The notes: generated from the letters alone by a model not told the origin. A stretch of 64,000 nt of DNA from Tribonema minus (GCA_017506865.1 JAFCMP010000312.1:682001-746000); one strand, 5' to 3'. Positions 20,045 to 31,122 are shown, numbered from the stretch's first letter. Program-made: numbers and translations.

Positions 20045-23000
20045 ATGAAGGTGGGTGTGCCTGGCGCGCAAATTTTGGAGTATAAGTATCGAGCGCTGGT
20101 ACAGCCGCAGCGAGTGGCGCAGATGGTTTGTTGGCTGCCGTGCCTGTGCAAGGCCCTCGCTGGCTGGGATTTGTTTGGCACATGCCAAGCAGGGATGGCG
20201 GCTTAAGGAAGCCTTGGAGCTGCGATTTCGGACTCCTTGGAGTGCCAGCGGGGACCGTTGATGCCTGGTGTATAGGAAGGCGGAAGCAGCGCCATTGGTA
20301 CCTGTGCGGCTGGCTGATTTGCTCCCGCGGCCTGGATCGCCTCACACGCTGTCTATGGCTACTTGCGGTGTAGCAGCTGCGGTTGGAAGAAGCCGGCATC
20401 GACATGTTGTTCTCGCCTCTTGTGTGCTGACCTGCTGTTGCCTCTCTCTGCTTCGTGGACTGCCGCTGCAGCTGAACATTGCCTTCCCCACTACGGGGGC
20501 GCAAAAGTTCATCGAGTGCGATGACGAGAAGAAGCTGTGAGTATCAGCAGAGCTCTCACTTTGCAATCGCTTGCACTGTTCGCATCGCTGCGCTTGCTGT
20601 CATCACCCAGTAGACTATTGCATCGAGGTACTCCTGTCCAAGTGCAAGCTGCACAGTCTGCTTGTTCAGTGCTTGCCTTTGAGGCAATACAAAAGCAACT
20701 GCAGGGACTACACATCAAAACAGGTTGTCGCTGCTCCCTCAGCAAGGCGTCAAACACTGTAGTTGGCGCTGGTACACGAACAGCAACGGTCGCACAGCTG
20801 CAATGACGAGCTGCCGCAATGACATAAATGGCTCATCAGTTGTTGATGCCAGAATGCAGCCGCATATGCAGCGTAAATGGTCTAGCGATATCTTGCGTAA
20901 ACTCTCAATCGCGAATGCTGTCTGATGCGTGCTAATCCGTTCTCTTCACGTCTGGTGGGCGTGAATTCACGCTGCCTGACTGATCTGTTCTGTTCACGCC
21001 CGATGAATGTGAATTCACGCTCGCGCACTGCAGGCGCGCGCTGTACGACAAGCGCATCTCGCAGGAGGTGGAGGGCGAGGCTCTTGGGGAGGAGTTCTCG
21101 GGGTATGTCTTCCGCATCAGCGGCGGCAACGACAAGCAGGGGTTCCCCATGAAGCAGGCGAGTCCCATGTCGCGCTGACACACACGACCGCATGCTCAGC
21201 AGTGCTCAGAGCCCCTGCATCTTCTCTGTAGGGTCTGTGCCATGGCGTTGAGTGTTGGTGTTGTTGCGCTCTGGGTAGCATTGGGGAGCAGTCGGCGCTT
21301 GGTTCGGGGGGGGGGGGGGAGGGGGAGGCGGAGACAGGCAGGAGTATCCCGTGAAGCGGGAGACTGTTCGTCACGTTCTTTGGCGTTCGTTCACAAGGCC
21401 CACACAGTTCCACAACACATGACAGGCGCATAGCAGTCACGGTGTGCACCGCGTGAGCGCCAGAGGAGCGCGCACGAGAGTGTGCCTCATGCGCTGCCCT
21501 AGGGTTGGGGTCAGGGCTATGGCGGCGCCAAGTAGGGGGCTTGGCGTCCCCCCAGACGAGTTGTGCTGTCGCGCGGACAGACGCTGCCAACAGTCTTTTG
21601 CGCCACTTCAACAAGTTGCACTTCGACAAGTTGCACATTTACAAGTTCAACTCGGCGGCGTGCCGGTATTAGAGCAGCAGACCTTTGCGTCAAGTGCAGT
21701 GGTTGTGGCGGCAGCAGCGGGCATGGACGCCACGCAGCACGTGTGTGGTGACGCTGCGTCGCAGCAATCGCAGCGTCTGGATGTGCAGTTGCAGCGCCGC
21801 TTGAGGCGTCTGCAGGCACAATGCCGGTGTACTCTGATCAGTGGTACGCGTGGCGTGATGCACTGCCGATGCTCAGGTTAGGGTTAGAGGTAGGCTTGCA
21901 GCGATTGGCCGTGGTTGCAGCACCTGAAAGCGATACAGGCAACGCGATGCACTGCCGATGCAGTTGGCAGCGGTCGGCTACAGCTGCAGCACTTAAACGG
22001 CATGTCTGCGTGGCGCAGTTAGGGTGTACGCTAAATCGGGTGACTGGACTTCATCGGCGTGTGCAGTAGTAGAAGTACCTCGAAGTATATATGTATGAAA
22101 TTTATATATACTTCTGTATATACCATGGCTTATGTACAAAAGCGGTGCCGCTGGACGGCCACGAATGTCCGCAAGGCTTCATGCTATGCAGGAGGGATGC
22201 ATTCTGGTGGAGGCTCTGAGAGGGCCCATAGCATCCAGGAAATGGCGCACACTCTTTCGCAGACCGGTTCGCTGTTACCGATCTCTAGTTTAAGCTCAAG
22301 TGTGGGCGGCCCCTACCCAATGCTCTGGCTGTGGCGGTTTCCCAGCGCTATGTCACTTTCTGCACACAGCGTGTTGGCAGCAAAAACTTCAACTTGAAAT
22401 TTAGGCTTGAGGAGCGTCACTGGTTGCGGCAGTCAGTACTGCGGCAATGTGGTGCTATTTGTGTACAAGCCTCAGTCGTCAGCGCCGCTGCATCCCACCT
22501 CAGCGTGCCTATGGTACTTGCAGTGGTGGTACTGGTCAGGTCGGTCATTCTTGAGAGGGCACTACTCGCAAGCGGAGGCAGCGATGGTATGGCTGTGCAG
22601 CGGCTGGATTGATTGTGGCCGCCTCTTAATCTTCAACGCTGCCACATGGCTTGTAGTAGTATCCCCCGCTGTCACCCCGCTTGTATGCGTGCAGCAGTGA
22701 GCACTTTAACATGATGTTGAAGTGTGTCATGTTGAAGTATATCGTTGCAACGCCTCGGTTCCTACATGCTGCGCGGGCGTCGCCTACCCTGCGGACAGCA
22801 CGACATCGCCGCTATGGACGTAGCCGTGCTGAGCTGCCACATAGAGTGGTTATGTATATATACATCCGGAATAGAATACACTCAAGTCACTGCCATGCTG
22901 GTTCGTGGAGCAGAGCTGCACAGAATACTGCATCGAAGCGCTGAATCGCACCTCATTACATAAATCGCGAGCCATATGTGGCCAATGCATACCTGCCCTC

Positions 23001-25840
23001 TCAGTCTTCTTCGCCATCAAATGCCACGTACGTGTTGGTATCACGTGTGCAGTGGCCACTGGTGGGTGCAATGCTGACCTCTGTGAACTCTCGCCGTACT
23101 GCTGGTGTACTGCAGGGTGTCCTATGCAACCACCGTGTCCGCCTGCTGCTCAGCAAGGGGCTCTCCTGCTACAGGTAAGGTTGCGTTGAAGTCACACTTG
23201 CAGTCGCAGCCGGTGATGCTAAAAAGCCTGCCCGATTGTGGGAACGGTACAAGAGTAATGCAGGCGCGAGCCTTGGTGTTGCTATTTTCACGTTGTCATC
23301 AATGTCAGCGCTGGCCCTGAGCATGTGCTTTCATGAAGTCGGCAGGGTGCAGAGATAGGATTAGGGTTAGGGTGACAGTTAAGGGAGGATTAGGGTAAGG
23401 GTGAGGGTCGGCACCCAGTGTTAGTCTCGCACGGAGTTCGGCAAACTGTTGCCTGCGCCCTGCAGGCAAGGACATTCAACGTCTTGCGCAGTTTCCCTAC
23501 CCCCTGAGGGGCCTCAACGCGTACTGCCGCTTTCGTTTTGACAAAGCCCTTGACTTAGGGCTGGAGTTAGGGTTTGGGTTTGCGTCGCTCATTCAAAACG
23601 TGCTCACCAACCCCAATCCTAAGTTTGCAGGGCCTGCCGCCCGGGGCTGCACAAGCGCAAGTCACTGCACCCCACCCACGTGTGTATATGGACTGTACGT
23701 ATGCAGGCCCCGCCTGTACCTGAACCACACATATGTTTACACAACGGTATGTATGACCCTATACAATGGTATGTATGACCCATATGCAGGCCTTGCCGCA
23801 AGGGTGAGAGTTACAGGCGGCTTTGCGTCGCGCAAGTAAATGGTGCATGTATGCACAGTTTGCGGGCCCTGGCGCAATAAGGGCGCACAAGCGCAAAGTA
23901 ATTGCACCCCACCCCCATGTGCATGTAGACTGTCATGTTTGCTGTCAAGCAACTGCACCTCACCCACGCATGCACGCTTGCACGTACCGTACGCAGGCCC
24001 CGCCGCAAGGGCGAGCGCAAGCGCAAGTCCGTGCGCGGCTGCATCGTGGGCTCCGACCTCGCAGTGCTCAACCTGGTGATCGTCAAGAAGGGCGAGGGGG
24101 AGGTGCCCGGCCTTACGGACGTCACCGTGCCCCGCCGCCTCGGGCCCAAGCGCGCCAACAAGATCCGCAAGCTCTTCAACCTCTCCAAGGTACTTGATTC
24201 AATCTACAACTTCATACTTCGAAGTAGAGTTGATTCATTGTTGAAGAGTGATGAAACGGAGACAAAACCATGCGTGCCAACAAGATCTGCAAGCTCTTCA
24301 ACCTCTCCAAGGTACTAGTTAAACTTTAAAGTTCAAGTTTAAAGCGTCGATTTATCGTTAGAGGTCATAACCCGGGGACAAAATCAAGCGCGTCATCAAG
24401 ATCCGCAAGCTCTTCAACCTCTCCAACGTACTTGTTGTACTTTGAAGCACTTCAACTTAAAACTTTGATTTTCGCCTGCCCTAAAAGGCCAAGCGCGTGC
24501 AGCCGTGATTCGTCCTGTGGCGCATTCGTACGAACGCTATGATCTTTCAGTCCTGCAAGGCGTACTCAGAACCATGTGCCTTGAATCGTTGTGCATATGT
24601 CGCCCTTGCGCTGCGAGCAGGAGGACGACGTTCGCAAGTACGTGATCGCGTGCAAGTTTAAGTTTAAGGGCAAGACCGATGCGCGCAATCACGTACGGCG
24701 ACGTTTCACTCCGATACTCTCATGAACACCACATGCGCTGAACCTTCATACACCGCCCCTATATATACTTTGTGCAGGAGGACGACGTTCGCAAGTACGT
24801 GATCGCGCGCAAGTTTGAGAAGAAGGGCAAGACCGTCACCAAGCGGCCCAAGATCCAGAGGCTCATCACGCCCGCCAAGCTGCAGCGCACGCGCCGCCGT
24901 GCATCGCTCAAGAAGCAGGCACAGGTCAAGTCCAAGGTGAGCGCTAAAGCATAGATTTATCCCCCTGTTTGTTTTTCTCATTTTGGGGGGGGGGGGGGGA
25001 TCTAATGTTTTGATCACGACAAACATATATTTATTGTTGCATATGCTTTTGCAATTTAAAGCAACATGTACAGGGGTGTTTGTACTACATAGCAGCCTGA
25101 TAGGGGGCGCGTGCGCCACAACAGAAGCTCTTCACAAAGGGGCGAGCCATCGGGCAGCGCGCAGCATCGTGTGTGTGAAGTGATGTTTACGGCAGCAGTT
25201 GCGCGTTGCCATAACCGGCGTGGCGCGCCGCTGCTGAAGCTGTCGGCGCAGCTCATCCCTCTACGGTCGCCTTCTCCTCCCACCACCACCCGCTCAGGCC
25301 GCCGCCACCGACTACGGCCGCCTGCGAGGGCGTTTTGAGTGCCAAAGGCATTCAGGCCGCCGCCCCCCTCCCCTAATTCAATCCTCAAAAGCTTACCCAA
25401 ACATCAATCGTTTCGCTCATGCGCCGCAGGCCGATGCCGACGAGTATGGCCGCCTGTACGCTGTGTCAAAGCGCAAAACGCTTCCAAACGTCCCTTCCCC
25501 ATCCTGGACCTCAATTCTGTTCCGAACGTCAACCTCAACCCAAACCTCAACTTGTCACGGCGCAGGCCGATGCTGCGGAGTACGGCCGCCTTTAATCTAT
25601 TTTAAATTGCAAAACGCTTTCAGGCGCATCGCCACCGGCCCCCTCCCCCTAACCTTCTCTAATTTGAACCTGACGACTGACTCGAACTTCAACCGCTCCG
25701 CTCGCGCGCCGCAGGCCGACGCCGCCGAGTACGGCCGCCTGTACGCGCAGCGCATGAAGGAGGCCAAGGAGGCGCGCCGCTCCATCATCTCCAAGCGTCG
25801 CTCTTCGCGCAAGGCATCCGCCAAGGTGGAGACCGCCTAA
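20045..25840 (+). CDS. RPS6: 40S ribosomal protein eS6, complete, seven exons
   Basis: Small-subunit ribosomal protein of cytosolic ribosomes. Exons are 20045-20050 (just ATGAAG), 20472-20536, 21034-21157, 23116-23174, 23997-24189, 24778-24936 and 25715-25840. Phases match at all six junctions and yield 243 residues; the family is about 249. Conserved blocks: [90 protein letters not shown], and the Arg/Lys/Ser C-terminal tail where S6 kinases act in other eukaryotes. The two-codon first exon followed by GTGGGT is a typical place for an eS6 intron. Intron 3 (21158-23115) has a GC donor (CAG|GCGAGT). Divergent from MsrB. Confidence 0.95.
23340..23990 (+). repeat. Telomere-type runs and copies of the eS6 exon 5 start
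   Basis: TTAGGG-type repeats lie at about 23355-23405 and 23555-23582. Between 23625 and 23900 there are four degraded copies of the exon-5 acceptor and start (CGCAG|GCCCCGCCGCAAGGGCG-AGCGCAAGCGCAAG): near 23628, 23703, 23786 and 23860. Copies share a following CTGCACCCCACCCA-C-TGTGTA-like block and GTACGTATGCAGG spacers. Only the copy at 23997 continues into the conserved exon. Confidence 0.8.
24190..24445 (+). repeat. Two copies of eS6 exon 5 end and donor
   Basis: The exon end (AACAAGATCCGCAAGCTCTTCAACCTCTCCAAG, encoding IRKLFNLSK, then GTACTTG) recurs at about 24270-24316 and 24390-24435 with few changes. Each copy is followed by GTACT(A/T)GTT. All three junctions look like usable donors, so alternative or nonsense transcripts are possible. 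Confidence 0.9.
24610..24690 (+). repeat. Copy of eS6 exon 6 acceptor and start
   Basis: GAGCAG|GAGGACGACGTTCGCAAGTACG at 24615-24640 continues into a slightly changed [15 protein letters not shown] reading, then diverges. The true exon starts the same way at 24778. About 75 bases are shared. Confidence 0.9.
25285..25605 (+). repeat. Three copies of eS6 exon 7 acceptor and start
   Basis: The exon-7 junction CGCAG|GCCGACGCCGCCGAGTACGGCCGCCTGTA (25711 onward) is preceded by copies at about 25296-25325, 25427-25462 and 25560-25592. Spacing is about 130-150 bp. Each copy is followed by an AAA/CGCTT-CAGGC and CCCCTCCCC stretch. All keep an AG acceptor. Confidence 0.9.
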
Positions 25841-26561
25841 ACCGCGGCCGAAACCGAGCGCACACAATCGGTTACAGGGGGGTCCCGGGGGGGGGGGGTT
25901 GAGGGCACATGCCGCGGCACCGGCGCCGCCCGAATCGCCCTTCCTCTTTGCGGCATCCGCTCGAAAGTAATCATGGAGGCAACATGACACACTGCGCGTG
26001 CGCTGCTTTTGAGGGTTTGGTGTGTGCTTGCGTGCGCTGCTTGAGTGTGTGTTTGGCTGTGTCGATGCCTTCGTTGCCTGCGCCTTTGCGCGTCTGCATG
26101 GGTACTGTGCATCTGCCTGCGTATGGTATGTAGGAGGTGGTGCACAAGAGGGCAAGGCTTTTGTCGCGCGGCATGTGGATGTGGTATTGTGACAGTGCCC
26201 GCCACCTTTTTGGGGGGCTTTATTGATTTGTCACCCAAGCTAGTCCAAATGTGCGCACCAAGCATTATATGCGCCCAGAGCAACTATGCATAAATGCTGC
26301 AAGAATGTGTATGTTATGGGAGCAACTGCCAGAGCAAGCGCACTTGCTAAGTCGTCACACCGTCGCATCGCGTTCTTCTTATTGTGGGCACCTTAGACTA
26401 TGCCGCTGAATGCCGTTGCATGCAATAGAAAACAAATGTTTCCGCACATGTCCTGTGTGTGTGTTACTCTGAAAGCACACACACACATTTGTTTTTCGTT
26501 CTTCAAGTGTGGCGTGTCACACGCCTGAGCTCTCAAAAATCCCTACCACTTTGCCCTCGCA
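25841..26561. other. Intergenic region after eS6; no gene seen
   Basis: Contains the eS6 3' UTR (a G-rich run near 25883-25899) and the 5' region of the next gene. A CA/TG-rich stretch lies at 26455-26490. No conserved coding sequence, no obvious TGTAA signal close to the eS6 stop. Confidence 0.5.
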
Positions 26562-28516
26562 ATGGCAGATGCCAGGTTCGCTACCCGTTCCGGTCAGGTC
26601 GGCAGTGGCTACGATGACGATGATTACCTCAGCCTTTTCGGTCAGCACGACAGGGTGATCGCTTTTGATCAGGACAAGCGGATGACTGTGTCGCCTTGCG
26701 GCGGGTGCGACGAAAATGGCTTTATACACTGCGGCCTGTTGCTGGTCGATGCGCAGGGCAGCCGCAGCAGCAATGGCCTTTTTTACCTTGCATGGCTCGA
26801 CAGATGGTATCCGTGAGTACATGCATTCGTCTGTCCCGCTTGCCGCGGTGCCCTGCATGCATGCCGCCCTGGTTCATCCCACCACTGCGGGCGCAATTGC
26901 CGCACGATAAGGGAACACGGGGACACTTTTGGACTACAGGCGCTCACCACCTTCCTGCTGCTTCCTGCCTGCTGCTGCGTGTTGTGCTGCTCCGCCATGC
27001 CACCGCCAGTGTTCTCCTGCTCCACCGCATGGCAAACGGAATCTACGTTGCGGGGCTGGACTCGGAGAAGGAGGCGTGGGCGGTGCTGAGCAGTCGCCTC
27101 AATAGTGGGGATGGTGGTTTCTTCGCACTGCCTATTGGGTGTGCCACGCCTGATCCAGAAACGATACAGTCGCTGGCTGACAGCCTAGACGGTGATCTGG
27201 ACAGGTGAGCAATACAACACTTGATTCGTTTTTTAAGGCAGCGACCCCTGGTGGTCTGCTCGGCAGAGTAGATCCATTGGTAATGCGTGTTGCTGAGATT
27301 ATGTGTGTACATCTGGCACACAACCAGGACTGCGCAAAAACGCATTTGGCCACATGAAAACGGCGTATTTTTGGGGCGGATTTGGCAATCGGCAATACGT
27401 TGAGCAACTTCAACATGATAGCTTGTTGAACATGGTGCGCGAAGGGCGTACTACTACCTGTGGGGCATGTGGCGAGTCCGCTCGATTCCCAGCATACAGT
27501 CCATTACAAAAGGGGCACTTGAACTCGAAATAAACTTCAAAATACGCTTTTGTGCAACCCTACACACAACACTTGGGATCTGCCAGATAGCAAGGCCCCT
27601 GCCTGTGGGCAAATGATCAAGTGCGATGTGTCACAGCAACTGTCATACTCGTGAGTATTCCGTATGTAAGCTTCTCTACCTCCTCTACTGACTGGCACTT
27701 TGCAGTGAGATATTTGGGGAAGCTTTACTCATGGGCTTCACTTCACCTGTTGCTGATGTCTGCATGGCATGCGTTGCGTCTGCGGAAAACTTCAAACTTC
27801 GGACGTTTACTGCGCTTCTCCAATCCTTTGATGCCATGATTGTCGCCGTCCCGACCGCTTGCCCCCGCCACCTGCCGCCACTGCCGCCGCTGCCGACAAC
27901 GCCGCAAACCGGCCTGCAATGACCTTGCAGGGAGGTGGTTTGCAATCCCACAGAAATGGACCCGGATACAGACACCAACTGCGTGCTTTTCACGGTGCGT
28001 GCGGCCCACGCACTGGGCATATCCACCGACAAGGTCACTGCGTTCGCCGTAACTCAGGCACAGCGAAACCTTGCAATCGGTGCCGTCTCCAACTCATTGG
28101 ACATCGGAGCCATAGTGCGCGCTACCGTGGCCAGTGGCAGTGTAGCTGGCCTGGTTTCGCACCTACCCGCGGCGCTTGCACTCAGTGAAGCCACTGCCAC
28201 CGATAGTGACAGCTACAATGACGGCGAGCAAACCGATGCCTACTCTGAGAGCAGCGACTGTGAGTCTGGCAACGACAGCTACAACGACGATGCGTGCAGC
28301 GATGCAGACTCTGATAGCAGTTACTGTGAGTCTGACAACGACTCGAGTGATGATTGCAGTAGCTCTGAGACGAGGGATGCCGACTCTGATAGCAGCAACT
28401 GTGAGTGTGACAACCATCTCAGCTACAGTGATGGCGAGCAGACCGATGCCGACGCTGACAGCAACGACTGTGAGTCTGACAACGACTCTGGTGATGATTG
28501 CAGCAGCTCTGACTGA
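26562..28516 (+). CDS. Unrecognised multi-exon gene with Ser/Asp/Cys-rich repeat tail
   Basis: I do not recognise this protein. The first exon (26562-26812, MADARFATRSGQVGS...) joins in phase to 27010-27204 (donor GTGAGT, acceptor CCAG). A segment ending at 27650 (QQLSYS|) joins in phase to 27706 onward (EIFGEALLMGFTSPVADV). The last exon starts near 27930 and reads EMDPDTDTNCVLFTVRAAH..., then AVTQAQRNLAIG. Residues encoded from about 28190 to the stop form a repetitive acidic tail with units such as DADSDSSYCESDNDSSDD. The junctions between 27205 and 27590 are unresolved. Cys pairs (CGGCDENGFIHC near 26700, CGACGES near 27460) could bind metal. Function not inferable. Confidence 0.55.
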
Positions 28517-29085
28517 GTGACATTGGCAGCAGTGATGCGCATTCCACTCGATCATCAGCACGGTGGCATGTGATGCCATCCGCACACACTCTTCATGAAG
28601 TACGTGAATTCAAAGGTGTATATAGCCGCCGCGAAAAGTGGGCTGTAGCTTGCAGGACCATGTACAAAAGCGGATGGGGCCCAGTACATTTCAGGCTTCC
28701 GCTAGTAGTCTGGTACCAAGACAAAGGCGGGCACACACAGCGCACCCAGTCGGAGTCGTACATTTTGCAGCCAATGTCTCCATCCTTGTAACAAACACTC
28801 TGGCAGACCGCTGTTATGCTGCCAGTATGCATTTGGGCCAGAGTAGCCCAGGCCTCAGTTCTATACACTTACCCCAGACTTTATAAAACTAGGCGACTTT
28901 TTTCGCGACGTCACGCCACGTTTATAAACAGCTTTATGAAAAGACAGGCCGTGATTGGCCCGCTCGCTGCAACGGGCTGATTTGATTGGCAAATGGCATC
29001 AACGCCTGCCGTTGGGGGTACGGGTTATTGCAAAAACACGAAACCAGCCACGAGCTAGAGCGAAGACTGCAGGGGCTGGTATCCA
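28517..29085. promoter_or_regulatory. Spacer with promoter-like block
   Basis: No gene seen. About 28880-28995 has a clustered set of promoter-like motifs: TTATAAAAC and TTTATAAAC (TATA-like), GACGTCACG (CRE/G-box-like) and two GATTGG (CCAAT) boxes in the same orientation on the plus strand. It precedes the donor-containing tandem array at 29.1 kb, so it may drive a plus-strand transcript through that array. Speculative. Confidence 0.3.
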
Positions 29086-29089
29086 TAAC

Positions 29090-29895
29090 TTTTTATAGAA
29101 GTTATCGGCATGCGAGGGACTGGACGGGGCGTTAAGGAGGTGAAGAACGCTACAGGTGAGCCAACAAAATCGCCTCCTCTGCCAATCATCGAAGTTAATA
29201 AATGTGAACAAGTCGCCCCCTGAAGCTTCTGCTGGTGCTGCGTGCTACTCATGGAGACGCTGCCGTGCGGTAACGACGCCAGTAACGCTGCAGGTGAGCT
29301 ATCATCTCGCCTCCACTTTCAAAGGTTCTAGCGATAAATGTGAACAAGTCGCCCCCTGAAGCTTCTGCTGGTGCTGCGTGCTACTCATGGAGACGCTGCC
29401 GAGCGGTAACGACGCCAGTAACGCTGCAGGTGAGCTATCATCTCGCCTCCACTATTGTAGGTTCTAGCGATAAATGTAAATAAGTCGCCCCCTGAAGCTT
29501 CTGTTGGTGCTGCGTGCCACTCATGGAGACGCTGCCGTGCGGTAACGACACCAGTAACGCTGCAGGTGAGCTACCATCTCGCCTCCACTTTTAAAGGTTC
29601 TAGCGATAAATGTGAATAAGTCGCCCCCTGAAGCTTCTGCTGGTGCTGCGTGCCACTTATGGAGACGCTGCCGTGCGGTAACAACACCAATAACGCTGCA
29701 GGTGAGCTATCATCTCGCCTCCACTATTGTAGGTTCTAGCGATAACTATGAATAAGTCGCCCCCTGAAGCTTCTGCTGGTGCTGCGTGCTACTCAAGGAG
29801 ACGCTGCCGTGCGGTAACGACAGCGCTGACGTTTATTGGTGTGGCTGCTGCTGCGCTGCTGTGGACGAGGGCAACTGGCTCTGCAGGTGAGCTGT
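29090..29895 (+). repeat. Tandem array of a roughly 142-bp unit carrying a splice-donor-like end
   Basis: Five units follow a degenerate first one. Each has TCGCCCCCTGAAGCTTCTG, GGAGACGCTGCCG, AACGCTGCAG|GTGAGCTA and then TTCTAGCGATAA. Within a unit an open frame (P-P-E-A-S-A-G-A-A, then T-P-V-T-L-Q) runs to the CAG|GTGAGC junction. The units are 90-95% alike, the tidiest array in the left half. The form is that of an exon-end-plus-donor duplication, but I could not identify the parent gene. Confidence 0.75.
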
Positions 29896-29934
29896 AGAGT
29901 CACACACACACTGGTTTGATTGCTTTTGCAGATA

Positions 29935-30195
29935 CGGTAGGCTGTGCGGACAGCATGGTGACCTCCCCATCCCCTTACAGCATGCAGGCAATCGATTACA
30001 CAGCAGCCGTGGAGCAAAGGGCATGCACAACCTCACCAACATATTTGAGTGGCGTTGTTGGTTTGTTTCAGTAACTCATCCCCTGACAGCATGCGGGCAC
30101 TCTGTGACACAGCAGTGGTAGTTGAGCCATGGGCATTTACAATTCAATTCACCAACATATTTGACTGCCGTTGTTGATCCGTTTCAGTAACCCAT
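29935..30195 (-). repeat. Tandem duplication of the 3' end of the SET-domain gene
   Basis: Two diverged copies of about 115 bp (30075-30195 and 29960-30075) include the last codons and stop of the SET-domain frame (GGGTTACTGAAAC / GAGTTACTGAAAC), CCAACAACG-C and the CAAATATGTTGGTGA block. A third partial match begins near 29960. Confidence 0.6.
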
Positions 30196-31122
30196 CGCCT
30201 CACCATTGCTTCCCGCTATAGAGTTCCAGTATGCTCTGCCGTACGGCATGAACAGCTCCTCTCCCGCAGAGATGTCACGAGTCGCTACCATGCCGAGTCG
30301 GACACAGATGACCGTGTCATCGAACTTGAACTCGCGTGGCGTGATGTTGCACATTGACTCCGCGATGCTGTTGTATACTATTTCACGCATCAGCTTACGC
30401 GCGTTATCATCTTGCCGCTCGGGAATGAGTGACACCCTGTCGTTGATCATGTGGCCCGAGAACCAACAATCAGCCACCAATGTTGGGTCACCCACGCACC
30501 ACACGTCCCTCCCAGAGTACAAGTAGGTTGTGTCATTGGCGAGCACCATCGTGTGTGTGAGTGTCATAGGTTTCCTTGTCCAGTCGCCACGGACCTTGCT
30601 GTTCACAGTCTCAAAAGGTGGGTTCAGGAAAGCGTCCATTGGGTACATTGTGGCCACACTGCCCTTGTTAATGGCACACGAGGCGAACACCCCCTTGCCG
30701 TGCACTGGACTGTCTGCCAGGCGCACTGGGCATGCGTTGGGCGGAAGTGAAAAGCTCCTGTTCAGGGCTACCTGCAGCTCCAGGGTGCTGCGGCCACACT
30801 TGTCCTTGGTGTCTTGCAGTGTGCCAGTAATGGCCCGCACAACAGAGGTGTACTGAGGCACATTGCTAATGACGGCAGAGGTTTCGACAACGCACACACA
30901 ACATTTTATTGTGAATGCATTCAAAAGCATGGAAGTTTCAGCATGTCCTACATGTTTGCCACACGCAGGGCCTGGAATGGTGCCAATGTGTACAGCGTCT
31001 GCCAGTGAAGACATTATGCGCTCCTGCTGAGTTTCAGTGGATGAAGGAAGGCTGCCAAGATGGTGAGAGCTCAGCAGATGCAGACAACTACAAGAACAAC
31101 AGCATGCAAGAACACATAACAC
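30184..31122 (-). CDS. SET-domain protein
   Basis: SET domains are mostly protein lysine methyltransferases. The 312-codon frame has LADSPVHGKGVFASCAINKG (the N-terminal G-x-G/A-type SET start), a central CWFSGHMINDRVS, and the C-terminal signature ATRDISAGEELFMPYGRAYW (GEEL-x3-YG). The expected central R-F/hNHS is replaced by GHMINDRVS, which resembles the NH motif region loosely. An internal Met at 31014 (MSSLADAVHIG) is an equally good start; the Cys-rich first 36 residues look less like coding sequence. It lies 17 bp beyond the stop of the Cys-repeat/nuclease frame on the same strand. Activity and substrate are unknown. Confidence 0.65.
   Translation of the reverse strand: MLCVLACCCSCSCLHLLSSHHLGSLPSSTETQQERIMSSLADAVHIGTIPGPACGKHVGHAETSMLLNAFTIKCCVCVVETSAVISNVPQYTSVVRAITGTLQDTKDKCGRSTLELQVALNRSFSLPPNACPVRLADSPVHGKGVFASCAINKGSVATMYPMDAFLNPPFETVNSKVRGDWTRKPMTLTHTMVLANDTTYLYSGRDVWCVGDPTLVADCWFSGHMINDRVSLIPERQDDNARKLMREIVYNSIAESMCNITPREFKFDDTVICVRLGMVATRDISAGEELFMPYGRAYWNSIAGSNGEAMGY

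Noticed and set aside
19983-20504. 173-codon minus-strand frame opposite eS6 intron 1
   Set aside because: It overlaps the eS6 first intron and second exon on the other strand, has no recognisable motif, and its composition is that of a shadow; it could at most supply a 5' exon to MsrB.
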